From contig VEPN01000004.1 of NCBI GenBank assembly GCA_012026835.1, positions 48,284 through 112,283 of the forward strand: 64,000 nucleotides of DNA, given 5' to 3'. The notes below the pieces were generated by a model. The model searched no databases and had not been told where the DNA came from. It saw only the letters and a program-made list of their open reading frames with translations. Shown one piece after another: positions 1 through 7,788 of the stretch (position 1 is the stretch's first letter; the number at the start of each line of letters is the position of its first letter). This stretch comes from Candidatus Methanoperedens sp. GTDB taxonomy: Archaea > Halobacteriota > Methanosarcinia > Methanosarcinales > Methanoperedenaceae. The position numbers and the translations under genes were made by a program.

Positions 1-1059
1 ATCCTCCCTATTTACCTTCATCGTCCTCGTCATACCTCCTGCCATCCGCGCGCAGGAACGTGTAGTATCACATGCCCTCCACAGGTGGGGCGTGGCTTCC
101 TGGAGGTCGCGGTTGTAGCTGTAGGGAAGCGCCTTGCATATCGTTAATACGGAAACAAGGGCGCCGTGGATTGTCCCGGTCTTTGCGCGCATGAGCTCTG
201 CGATGTCGGGATTTTTCTTTTGCGGCATTATAGACGACGTGGATGAATAACTGTCATCAAGTTCGATAAAACCAAATTCAGACGTACTCCATAAGATGAG
301 TTCTTCCGCAAGCCTGCTGAGGTTTGTCATCAGGTTGGCAAAACTGCTGATGCTCTCGATCATGAAATCGCGTGTACTGACCGCATCCATCGAGTTCTCT
401 ATAATCGAATCAAATCCGAGAAGTTCTGCCGTCCTTTTCCTGTTTATCCGGAAACCCGTGGAGGCAAAAGCAGCAGCACCGAGAGGACTCTGGTTTGTTC
501 TCTCGTATGCCCTTTTTAGCCTTTCTAAATCCCGCAAAAAGGCGTTTGAATGGGCAAGAAGATGATGGGCAAGCGTGGTAGGCTGGGCGTGCTGGGTATG
601 TGTATAACCCGGCATAATAGTCTCATGATGTTTCGCTGCCAGTTCAATGAGGGTTGAGACAAGGTCGTGGACTTCATCCATGAGATTCAGGAGTTCCTCA
701 CGAAGCGCAATGCGGATACACGTGGCAACTTCATCGTTCCTCGAACGGGCCGAGTGCATACGTCCACCCGTGTCCTCACCCACGATCTCTATCAGCCTGG
801 CCTCAAGGGCAATATGGACATCTTCATATGAGGTATCAAGCGCCGATATACCGTCTTTTTTTATTTTATCAAGTCCTGAAAGGATGGCCGAACAATCCGC
901 GGCATTGATGATATCCTGCTCCTTTAGCATGATCACATGAGCTTTGTCAACTTCGATATCAGCCTCGAATATTCTCCTGTCTGCTTCCATGGATGATGTA
1001 AAACACATGATATCCCGGTCAGGTCCAGCCGAGAAACGCCCTCGTCTTAATATATTCAT
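1..1059 (-). CDS. argH: Argininosuccinate lyase, C-terminal part missing (window edge)
   Basis: Splits argininosuccinate to arginine and fumarate, the last step of arginine synthesis, in the cytosol as a homotetramer. 353 codons are visible from an ATG at 1059; the family is about 460-500 residues, so the C-terminus lies beyond the window edge. The fumarase/aspartase superfamily signature [10 protein letters not shown] is present at about residues 272-281, with the HTQHAQPTT motif holding the catalytic His region and the RSRNDEV substrate loop upstream. The gene runs off the left edge. A TATA-like box (about 1085-1095 on the minus strand) sits about 30 bases upstream of the ATG, which suggests a short or absent leader. 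Identification is firm. Confidence 0.95.
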   Translation of the reverse strand, partial: MNILRRGRFSAGPDRDIMCFTSSMEADRRIFEADIEVDKAHVIMLKEQDIINAADCSAILSGLDKIKKDGISALDTSYEDVHIALEARLIEIVGEDTGGRMHSARSRNDEVATCIRIALREELLNLMDEVHDLVSTLIELAAKHHETIMPGYTHTQHAQPTTLAHHLLAHSNAFLRDLERLKRAYERTNQSPLGAAAFASTGFRINRKRTAELLGFDSIIENSMDAVSTRDFMIESISSFANLMTNLSRLAEELILWSTSEFGFIELDDSYSSTSSIMPQKKNPDIAELMRAKTGTIHGALVSVLTICKALPYSYNRDLQEATPHLWRACDTTRSCARMAGGMTRTMKVNRED

Positions 1060-1079
1060 AAAACTTCATTAATTCATCT

Positions 1080-1098
1080 CATCAGGTATAAATATAAT
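1080..1098 (-). promoter_or_regulatory. Probable argH promoter (TATA box)
   Basis: The minus strand reads ATTTATAC-like sequence here, about 30 bases before the argH ATG at 1059, the usual archaeal TATA spacing for a nearly leaderless transcript. Sequence inspection only. Confidence 0.45.
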
Positions 1099-1099
1099 G

Positions 1100-1459
1100 T
1101 GAACAATCCTGAAGGACTCCGGACATCCCCTGTTGCCAAAGTCCTTGACGGGCGTCAATTCCCGTAGTTCCTGCAAGTACTATCTGGTCTGTTCAAGACG
1201 ACCTCCTGTTCTTAATCCCAGCGCCTAATTGATTATAGTGCTTTCCAGAATATATGTTATTGAAAAAAAACGTGACCACCGGGATATTAAAAGTAAAAAA
1301 CGATACCATTGATGGCTGTAAACTGGAAGTTTACAGAAATCCTATTAAGAACCTCTTCGGAAAGTTAAAACCACAAGAGAACACAGAGATTCTGAAACTA
1401 TCTCTGAGCTTCTGTGGTTGGTTCAAAGATATATTACTGGTTGATTCTCCGGATAGGCG
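1100..1459. other. Intergenic stretch without a convincing gene
   Basis: About 360 bases between argH and the protease 3' end. 1100-1225 is GC-richer than its surroundings and can fold (for example TTGAC/GTCAA around 1145), but holds no open frame with a start. 1369-1421 contains a two-part hairpin (AACCACA/TGTGGTT outside CAGAGAT/ATCTCTG). A 69-codon plus-strand frame at 1254-1463 ends just inside the protease gene; it has no recognisable domain or ribosome site and I do not call it. Confidence 0.5.
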
Positions 1460-4309
1460 CTAATTCCCCCATGCAGGCTCAGGAACCGCAAGCCTGCGGG
1501 TGAATACCCAGTCAGTGCTGATACTGCTGCTTGGCTGTGCGGCAGCCATGAAAACTTTCATCCCACCAGTCGGGACATCCGTGGTTTTTGTGTGAACCAG
1601 GGAGCCGCTTATATAATAATCTATTTTTGTATCATAGACATCAATTCTTACTACCGAAAATAAGGGGAGATCGTTTAAAGATCCTTCACTACTGATAAGA
1701 CCATTATTGGAGGATGCGAATCCATTTAACGCTGCTGGACCTCCATTAAAAAATACAGAATAACTTGGTGAGATAACACTTTGACTCGATGCCATTCCAA
1801 TTATAAATCCTCCAGGATGAACCACTATATCTTTGGAAAAAAATTCAACACTCAGGGGAGGAGACAAAGATGCCGCCCCGCCAGAAAACAAAGACCACCA
1901 GGTGTTAGTTCCTCCCACAACGGTTGCCGCAGAGTTAGATGCAGAACAACTGCCAGATCCATATTGATTACTGGCCGGACCGCATGTCCACGTTCCCGAT
2001 ATTGAATCAAAATGATCAAAAAACTCAAATGTGCTTGTCCCGCTGCTCGCACTTGTGGCATAAGGGTTGCCATAATACACGTAAATACTGGCGGTATTCG
2101 GGCTTGCGGGAATGGGACCCACTTCAACCCAGACCGTGGCGCTTACTCCTGGAGTGTAGGACTCTATCCAGTAATCCAGCAATGTGACACCGTCTGATTT
2201 CGTGAACCGCAGGTCGCCGAAGTCGTCCCTGGCATTGCCTCCGAGATAGACCGTGCCCGGCGTGTCGGTTCCGGAGCCCTTGAAGACTGTGAGCTTCATC
2301 TGGTAGTTGGTCTGAGAGCCTGCTGAGGTGCCGGTGATGGTTTTTTGCTTTCTGGAGTCCCAGCCTGAGAGGTAGGAATTTGTTTCAATTGTTGCTTTGG
2401 CAAACCCGAGATATTCATATAATCCATCAAATCTTGGGGCAACGACCCTTGCTTTGAAGGTTCCGGTTGTTGCTGGAGTAAATTCAACTATCTCGTAGTT
2501 GTTATCTTCACTTATTGATTTATTTACAACATTGTTATTCGGATCCATAATATATAAGTCCAAATTTGATTGTAATGTATCGTTTGTTGGCGGATGGTTA
2601 GAGTCGGGATGAGAAGCCCAGGCTATAGCCACTCTGATCTTCTGATTTACTGATGTTACTGTGAATATGTAGTCTTTAGGGGAACTGAAATCACTGGCAA
2701 ACACCACATCTCCAGCCATATTGTTATTAGTCACAACCTCATATGCTTTGGATATATTTATTCCACCTGCTCCATCATATTCGCTCAGATTGGGTGCTCC
2801 CTCTATGTTATGATCTGCAGATGCCATAATAACAGCTTTTACTGTTTCAGGCCAGCTTCTTAACCCGCTGTTTGCCTGCATGAGCAAAGCTGCTTCTGCG
2901 GCAACAGCGGGTGATGCAAGGCTTGTCCCTCTTTGTTGTGTTATCCCCTCTGGAGCCAAAGTTGTAATTCGAGAATCCCAGTATGTATGTGAAGCTACAG
3001 CTACAACCTCTGGTTTCTCTCTATCGCTGTATGGTGATATTGGATCCCTCCAGGGTGAACCAGGGTTCTGGCCCATACCCCACATTGTATCATCTGACCA
3101 ATCGGAAGTACCTTTATCTTCGAATCCACCGACAGTAATTACATTGTAAGCTAAGCCGGGCGACATAATATTGCCATTATCACCTTCAATATTATTTCCT
3201 GCAACTGCTGTCACTGTTTTATATTCGCTCCACACGACATGGTCAAAGTATTTATCAATTCCACTAAAAACAAGGTATGTATTGTTCCCCCAGCTATTGC
3301 TCAGTATATTTGCACCTTGGGAAATTGCCCATTCTGACGCCGCAATCAACCTAGCTTCATCACCATCCCCGAATCCAGCGTTTGCACTCAATAATCCTGG
3401 TACTCCGTAGGATATTCCCTGATATATGGGATGCTTACTTGCAACTATTCCCGCTACTTCAGTCGCATGGGAAGATGAATTTGCGCTTGAATTGTAAGCA
3501 TTGCCTTGTGTAAGATAGGAATGCGGGAATTGTATTTTCCCATGTTCAACCACAGCCACTTTGACCCCGCTTCCAGTAATTCCTGCATTCCATAAAGGTT
3601 GCACTCTTTCGGTCTGTGCTACTTTATCCAGCATTGGCTGAAATTCCCTTGCCAGATATATTCCTTCAACTTCTGGTATATTTTCTACATCGGCCATTAA
3701 CTTTGCAGGAACTGACGCATATATCAGGGGTGCATACTGGGAAGCGTATCTCATGTTTATATTCTTCGTCTTAAGTTTATCCAGAACAGGTTTCTCCTTT
3801 TCTGCATGGGCTTTTCTCTTTGAATCCAGCATGTCATTATATTCTTTCTCGCTGATTTCCCGTTCAGGCTTTGGCGTTTCTGCTATTGGGCTCAGCCATA
3901 TCCCAACTTCCACCGTCTCATCTGGCTTCATCTTTTGCAGCTTATCATACAATGCAACTTCTTTCTTGCCATATTTTTCTCTGTATTTGGCGTGTTCCAG
4001 TTCCCTCGCTACTTTAATGTCTATTATGTTGCCTGCCTCATCAAGATTAACAATGTATGATTCCACGGTTTTCGGATCCAGGATTTTCACACTCAAGATT
4101 TTCTGGTTTGATAATGGAAAATTCGGCTCTTTCTCACTCTCTATTATCAACCGTTCTTTTGGTATAGTATGCTTCTGCGATATATAATCAAGGGCTTTTT
4201 CAGAGTTTGTCTTGTTCACCTTTGCGTCCACTGGCGATGCAAAAATAACCGCCAGCAGCACTAAAGCGGCAATAAGCACGCCTATTCCAGATCTTCTAAT
4301 AATGTTCAT
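1460..4309 (-). CDS. Secreted subtilisin-like (S8) protease with C-terminal DUF2341 domain; catalytic Asp replaced by Glu
   Basis: 949 residues from the ATG at 4309, which follows a strong GGAGG site; a longer frame to 4354 would place its start inside a hairpin leader. Residues 1-29 are a signal peptide (hydrophobic core, cleavage after about ...PVDA). Residues 30-230 form a propeptide-like region. The subtilase core spans about 245-530: His281 (SSHATEVAG, normally HGTHVAG), oxyanion Asn about 372 (AVAGNN) and Ser463 (GTSLASP) are present. The first motif reads VAVVEHG, so Glu255 stands where the family has Asp. About 640-790 matches DUF2341 (dFgDLRFtksDG, YWIES, IYVYYGNP), followed by a jelly-roll-like tail. 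It lies downstream of a PrcB-like lipoprotein gene, and this pair is duplicated nearby. Fold assignment is firm; activity with Glu is uncertain. Confidence 0.9.
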   Translation of the reverse strand: MNIIRRSGIGVLIAALVLLAVIFASPVDAKVNKTNSEKALDYISQKHTIPKERLIIESEKEPNFPLSNQKILSVKILDPKTVESYIVNLDEAGNIIDIKVARELEHAKYREKYGKKEVALYDKLQKMKPDETVEVGIWLSPIAETPKPEREISEKEYNDMLDSKRKAHAEKEKPVLDKLKTKNINMRYASQYAPLIYASVPAKLMADVENIPEVEGIYLAREFQPMLDKVAQTERVQPLWNAGITGSGVKVAVVEHGKIQFPHSYLTQGNAYNSSANSSSHATEVAGIVASKHPIYQGISYGVPGLLSANAGFGDGDEARLIAASEWAISQGANILSNSWGNNTYLVFSGIDKYFDHVVWSEYKTVTAVAGNNIEGDNGNIMSPGLAYNVITVGGFEDKGTSDWSDDTMWGMGQNPGSPWRDPISPYSDREKPEVVAVASHTYWDSRITTLAPEGITQQRGTSLASPAVAAEAALLMQANSGLRSWPETVKAVIMASADHNIEGAPNLSEYDGAGGINISKAYEVVTNNNMAGDVVFASDFSSPKDYIFTVTSVNQKIRVAIAWASHPDSNHPPTNDTLQSNLDLYIMDPNNNVVNKSISEDNNYEIVEFTPATTGTFKARVVAPRFDGLYEYLGFAKATIETNSYLSGWDSRKQKTITGTSAGSQTNYQMKLTVFKGSGTDTPGTVYLGGNARDDFGDLRFTKSDGVTLLDYWIESYTPGVSATVWVEVGPIPASPNTASIYVYYGNPYATSASSGTSTFEFFDHFDSISGTWTCGPASNQYGSGSCSASNSAATVVGGTNTWWSLFSGGAASLSPPLSVEFFSKDIVVHPGGFIIGMASSQSVISPSYSVFFNGGPAALNGFASSNNGLISSEGSLNDLPLFSVVRIDVYDTKIDYYISGSLVHTKTTDVPTGGMKVFMAAAQPSSSISTDWVFTRRLAVPEPAWGN

Positions 4310-4326
4310 TTTAGTCCTCCCTAAAT

Positions 4327-4388
4327 GATTGATTTGTGGCTCTGCCTTTGGCACGAAGAGTTATGCCACTCTTCTGAGACAATCAATC
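4327..4388 (-). promoter_or_regulatory. Structured 5' leader of the protease gene
   Basis: An 8-bp stem (GATTGATT at 4327-4334 with AATCAATC at 4381-4388) encloses a perfect 7-bp hairpin (4355-4361 with 4368-4374, loop of 6). It ends about 18 bases before the start codon, just outside the GGAGG site, so it could affect translation. The outer stem is kept exactly in the duplicated copy at 5821-5882, while the inner hairpin is degraded there. Confidence 0.45.
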
Positions 4389-4462
4389 CCCACATTTTTT
4401 GCGACTGCAAAATAGCTGTTTGAATTTAACTTTATCCAACCGCCAACTTCGCAGGCTTGGCT

Positions 4463-4490
4463 TCTATATAAGGTAAGGAGTATATATTAC
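4463..4490 (-). promoter_or_regulatory. Candidate promoter of the protease gene
   Basis: Two TATA-like stretches on the minus strand (about 4480-4489 and 4463-4471) lie 150-180 bases before the start codon, leaving room for the structured leader. The same TATATATTACAAACGGTAAT block recurs upstream of the protease fragment at about 5970-5990. Confidence 0.35.
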
Positions 4491-4559
4491 AAACGGTAAT
4501 TAAAATTACAATGGGATTGAAAAATTTCAAAAGCATTGAAATCTTTGACTCTTTTCACT

Positions 4560-5504
4560 TTATTCTCTTACCTCTATATTCCCAAGCTCCTTGCCCTCAG
4601 TATCTATAAAAACAAATGTGGAGTTTTCTTTCGGCAGAATTTCTCTTTTGACTATAATTATATGGTAAGGTGAACTTGTAATCATCCCTTTACTGCTGGG
4701 CATATAAGTTCGGACAGTGACAATTACTGTGTTGTTAATTCTTCTAATATCTGTTATTTCAATTTCATCCCCATATGCACCTCTTAAACCCATCATAGCG
4801 GCTATAATAAAATAATTGTTAAAATCAGCAGGTTCTATTGTCTTTGGCTTATTGCCCCAGCTAGGAAACAATTCACCCTCTAGTGTAGAATAATAATCAA
4901 AAAATCCCTGCTCGTATAAGAATGTATTCCATACGCTATAGTTGATGATCACCCTAAAATGAGTCTTATAGGATTCATTGGAATGGTAGCCTCTCAACCA
5001 CGTCTCGAACGTACCATTTATTTTTAGAGGTCTGGTCTCAAAACTTATTGGCCCGACAACTACTTCCCTTTGAGACATATAAATATATCTTATTGCCGAG
5101 CGCCCATATAAAGTCTGTTCAGTTTCATTTTCGATTGTTATTGTTGATATGAGTATACCCCTCCCGGGCTTTGTAATTTGAATAGCAGACTCACCCCGCT
5201 GTTCCATGTTTGCGGGAAGATTCTCCCATGAGAAATTGTTTTGCCCTGCCAAAACGATTGCGCCTTCGGTATCAATACGCGCTGTTGCTCTTGTTACATT
5301 TTCATGGGGAGTGAAGTTAAAGAACACAGATACTTTTTCACCTATCGAAAGGTTTTTTTCCTGGAAGCTGATTCCCATATCCGGAGGCGCAACAGGCTTT
5401 GATCCAGTCTCATTAGTGGAAGGTGATTTTTGGGGTTCTATGCATCCAAGAGGTATTGCCGTAAATATAAAAACCAATAAAAGAATATTTAATTTAGTTC
5501 TCAT
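4560..5504 (-). CDS. PrcB-like lipoprotein, copy A
   Basis: 314 residues from ATG 5504; an ATG two codons earlier sits directly on the AGGCAGGA ribosome site, so 5504 has better spacing and matches the paralogue's start. The N-terminus has a lipobox (IPLGC), so the protein is probably lipid-anchored outside the membrane. Residues about 20-160 are an added beta-rich domain absent from copy B. The C-terminal 150 residues (ADFNNYFIIAAMMG, EIEITDI, SSPYHIII, FVFIDTEGKELG) match the pattern I know for the PrcB_C domain of the Treponema denticola dentilisin complex, where PrcB is a lipoprotein partner of the subtilisin-like PrtP. It directly precedes a subtilase gene on the same strand, which supports that reading. 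The family assignment is by pattern only. Confidence 0.6.
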   Translation of the reverse strand: MRTKLNILLLVFIFTAIPLGCIEPQKSPSTNETGSKPVAPPDMGISFQEKNLSIGEKVSVFFNFTPHENVTRATARIDTEGAIVLAGQNNFSWENLPANMEQRGESAIQITKPGRGILISTITIENETEQTLYGRSAIRYIYMSQREVVVGPISFETRPLKINGTFETWLRGYHSNESYKTHFRVIINYSVWNTFLYEQGFFDYYSTLEGELFPSWGNKPKTIEPADFNNYFIIAAMMGLRGAYGDEIEITDIRRINNTVIVTVRTYMPSSKGMITSSPYHIIIVKREILPKENSTFVFIDTEGKELGNIEVRE

Positions 5505-5662
5505 ATTCATTCCTGCCTGTGTTCAGGCCATGTTTATTAATGATACTGCTCATAGTCCAGCGTCCCCTAAAATATTTCAATCGAATTGTTTAGAATTTTA
5601 AATGGTTTGAAGGCAAATAAACCTTTCCAGTTTTTATAATAATACTCATATCTAATTCAGAA

Positions 5663-5803
5663 TTAATCGAAGACTTTTGCGTCCAGGGCTTTTTCAGAAT
5701 TAGTCTTATTCACCTTTGCGTTCGCAGACGGTGCAAAAATAACCGCCATCAGCACTACGGCGGCAAGAAGCGCGCCTATTCCAGATTTCCTGATAATGTT
5801 CAT
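5663..5803 (-). pseudogene. Truncated duplicate of the subtilase gene (signal peptide region only)
   Basis: 46 codons from ATG 5803 behind the same GGAGG site as the intact gene. MNIIRKSGIGALLAAVV and ..ANAKVNKTNSEKALD parallel the first 41 residues of the protease at 4309, then the frame ends after DAKVFD. The last bases (AAAGT..ATTAATTCTGAA) resemble a second imperfect copy of the preceding AAGGTGAATAAGACTAATTCTGAA, suggesting a deletion endpoint within a short repeat. A secreted 17-residue remnant is possible but function is unlikely. Confidence 0.85.
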
Positions 5804-6047
5804 TTTAGTCCTCCTTAAATGATTGATTTGTAGCTCTGCCCTGGGCACGAAGAGTTATGTCTCTCTCCTGAGATAATCAATCCCCACGTTTTTTGTAGCT
5901 GTAAAAGGCTGTTTGAGTTTTATCCAACCACCGAATTCACAGACTCAATTTTTAGATATGCGAAGGAGTATATATTACAAACGGTAATGAAAATTACAAT
6001 GAGGTTGAAAAATTTCAAAAGCATTGAAATCTTTATTTCTCTTTGTA
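5804..6047. repeat. Duplicated intergenic block, copy B
   Basis: Counterpart of 4310-4560: same ribosome site, same GATTGATT/AATCAATC outer stem (5821-5828 with 5875-5882), same TATATATTACAAACGGTAAT block and the same TTCAAAAGCATTGAAATC block next to the lipoprotein stop. Confidence 0.85.
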
Positions 6048-6671
6048 TTATTCTCTTACCTCCACTTTTCCAAGTTCCTTGCCATCAGTATCTATAAAAA
6101 CAAATGTGGCATTTCCTTTTGGCAAAAACTCTTTTTTAATTATAATAATATGATATGGCGCACTTACTGTCATTCCACCTGCGCTTGGTTTATACATTCG
6201 AACGGTGACATTTATCACATTGTTAAATTTAGTAATATTTCTTATTTCAATCTCAGGGCTCGTCTTGGCTTGGACACCCATCATTGCAGCCAAAATGAAA
6301 TAATTATCAAAATCAGCGGATTTTATATTCTTTGCTTTTCTACTTAGTGGATATAATAATTCACCTTCAAGCGCTCCAGGATAACCCTGTTCACCTAAGA
6401 ATTCATTCCATTCGCTATAATTAGTAATAATTCTAAAATAGGGTTGTCTATAAGATTGATTTGACTCGTATCCTCGTGACCACGTCTCGAATGTAACATT
6501 GATTTCCGTAGGCTTAGTCTCATTATAAGCAGGCAATTTTTGGTCAGGCGTAAGTTCAGGTGTTGCGATTGGTGTCTCGTTGGAACCTGGCAGCCTTTGC
6601 GGCTCGACGCATCCAGAAAATACCGCCAGGATCATAAACAGCAAAAAAACAATTTTTAATTTATTTCTCAT
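6048..6671 (-). CDS. PrcB-like lipoprotein, copy B
   Basis: 207 residues; starts at ATG 6671 after an AAGGAA site. Lipobox FSGC gives a probable lipid-anchored extracellular protein with a short Pro/Thr-rich linker. The rest aligns along its length with the C-terminal half of the protein at 4560-5504 (TFETW.RGY.SN.SY, ADF.NYFI.AAMMG, PYHIII, FVFIDT.GKELG..EVRE), i.e. the PrcB_C-like domain. It lacks the extra domain of copy A. Its downstream partner protease survives only as the fragment at 5663-5803, so it may now serve the intact protease or be in decay; the frame itself is intact. Confidence 0.65.
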   Translation of the reverse strand: MRNKLKIVFLLFMILAVFSGCVEPQRLPGSNETPIATPELTPDQKLPAYNETKPTEINVTFETWSRGYESNQSYRQPYFRIITNYSEWNEFLGEQGYPGALEGELLYPLSRKAKNIKSADFDNYFILAAMMGVQAKTSPEIEIRNITKFNNVINVTVRMYKPSAGGMTVSAPYHIIIIKKEFLPKGNATFVFIDTDGKELGKVEVRE

Positions 6672-6849
6672 ACTAATTCCTTTCCTGCGTTCAGGCCACC
6701 TTTATTAATGATATATGCTCATAATCCAGCATTCCCTGTTCTATTTTTTAGTTTGTTGGTCCTTCTTTTACTGGAACATTTCAATCAAACTGTTTAGAAT
6801 GTTTAAAAGAATCAACAACATATAAATCTTTCGAATCTCCCAGTGATTA

Positions 6850-6860
6850 ACTTTATATAC
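6850..6860 (+). promoter_or_regulatory. TATA box of the GcvH-like gene
   Basis: CTTTATATAC lies about 40 bases before ATG 6897. It rules out the upstream in-frame codon at 6843, which would precede the transcript start. Confidence 0.5.
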
Positions 6861-6896
6861 AGTAATGTCTTAACCAAAGGATTGAGGAAAAAAGTT

Positions 6897-7325
6897 ATGG
6901 TCGAAATCGAGGGATATAATCTTCCTGACGAACTGTATTATACGAAAGACCACACATGGGCAAGGGTAGAAGATGACGGAACTGTGACTGTCGGTCTGGA
7001 CGCTTTTGGGGCCAGGGCCGCAGGGAAAATCGAATTTATAGACCTTCCCATGGAAGACGATGAATTTGAGACTGGTGAGGCTTTTGGCTCGCTTGAATCC
7101 GCAAAATGGGTAGGCGGACTTCTGATGCCCGTCGGCGGCTCTGTCAGTGCTGTCAATGAAACTATCGAAGATGAACTGGGACTCCTTTTAGAAGACCCTT
7201 ATGGCGAGGGCTGGTTGATCAAAGTCAAACCCTCAAACCTGAAAGACGATCTTAAAACCCTTGTTCATGGGACTGACATTGGACAATGGCTTAAGAAAGA
7301 GATAGCCAACAGAAAGAAAAAGTGA
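6897..7325 (+). CDS. Glycine cleavage H-like lipoyl carrier protein
   Basis: 142 residues from ATG 6897, chosen because the TATA box lies only 40 bases upstream. The H-protein fold is clear: YTKDHTWARVEDDGTVTVGLD near the N-terminus and the lipoylation motif GSLESAKWVGGL, with Lys as the probable lipoyl attachment site (GcvH: SVES.K). The C-terminal EDPYGEGWLIKVKPS segment is also typical. In the glycine cleavage system it shuttles the aminomethyl group between GcvP, GcvT and Lpd, but none of those genes is in the window. It could instead be a lipoate-binding protein of another pathway. Convergent with the JAMM gene, 1 base apart. Confidence 0.85.
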   Translation: MVEIEGYNLPDELYYTKDHTWARVEDDGTVTVGLDAFGARAAGKIEFIDLPMEDDEFETGEAFGSLESAKWVGGLLMPVGGSVSAVNETIEDELGLLLEDPYGEGWLIKVKPSNLKDDLKTLVHGTDIGQWLKKEIANRKKK

Positions 7326-7326
7326 G

Positions 7327-7716
7327 TTACCAGCCTTCTTCTTTTTCTTTGAATTCATAATCTACAACATCGAGCTTCACGGGCTCTCCTTTATAATTAT
7401 AGCACGTCCAGCTTGACGTATCAAAAGGCGCTCCAACAATGATATGGTATTTCCCTTTCCGCTCGAACAACTCAAGGTCCTCTCCTGAAGGCCTCCTGCT
7501 CCCCGACGGATGGCTGTGAACAGTTCCTATCGTATGTATATTCGGGAGCATGAACAATTGCATCGTAGCGCTTTCTTCACCAGATTCTGTGCCCGGGACT
7601 ATCACAACATCTGTAATGACGTCACCTTTTGCCTGGAGCATGCCTGCAAATTCCATCGGGGCAGTGGATTTGCTCACTTCAAGTATGAATGATAACGTGT
7701 CTTTTGCGATTTTCAT
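7327..7716 (-). CDS. JAMM/MPN-domain metalloprotease (Mov34 family)
   Basis: 129 residues from ATG 7716; a TTG at 7758 in frame would overlap the opposite promoter region and adds nothing conserved. The zinc-binding JAMM motif is complete: Glu in PMEFAG, then HSHPSGSRRPSGED, i.e. H-x-H-x7-S-x2-D. Archaeal stand-alone JAMM proteins of this size cleave ubiquitin-like SAMP conjugates or related C-terminal tails; the actual substrate here is not shown by context. Divergent from the MutS-like gene with about 70 bases between starts. Confidence 0.85.
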   Translation of the reverse strand: MKIAKDTLSFILEVSKSTAPMEFAGMLQAKGDVITDVVIVPGTESGEESATMQLFMLPNIHTIGTVHSHPSGSRRPSGEDLELFERKGKYHIIVGAPFDTSSWTCYNYKGEPVKLDVVDYEFKEKEEGW

Positions 7717-7788
7717 ATGAGTATTTTTAAACCGGAAACACTTTAATATTTTGAGCAAATAAGCAATTGGTAATACTAAAGGATTTTG

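Larger units (their letters stand above)
4310..4560. repeat. Duplicated intergenic block, copy A
   Basis: About 250 bases between the lipoprotein stop and the protease start are strongly similar to 5804-6048, including GATTTG..GCTCTGCC, GGAGTATATATTACAAACGG and a TTGAAAAATTTCAAAAGCATT block. Together with the paralogous genes on both sides this shows duplication of the whole lipoprotein-protease unit. Confidence 0.85.

Noticed and set aside
1254..1463. 69-codon plus-strand frame next to the protease 3' end
   Set aside because: No ribosome site or recognisable domain, and it runs into the end of the opposite gene; it spans a hairpin-forming intergenic segment.
3753..4187. 144-codon frame opposite the protease
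   Set aside because: Ser/Phe-rich antisense shadow of the protease propeptide region.
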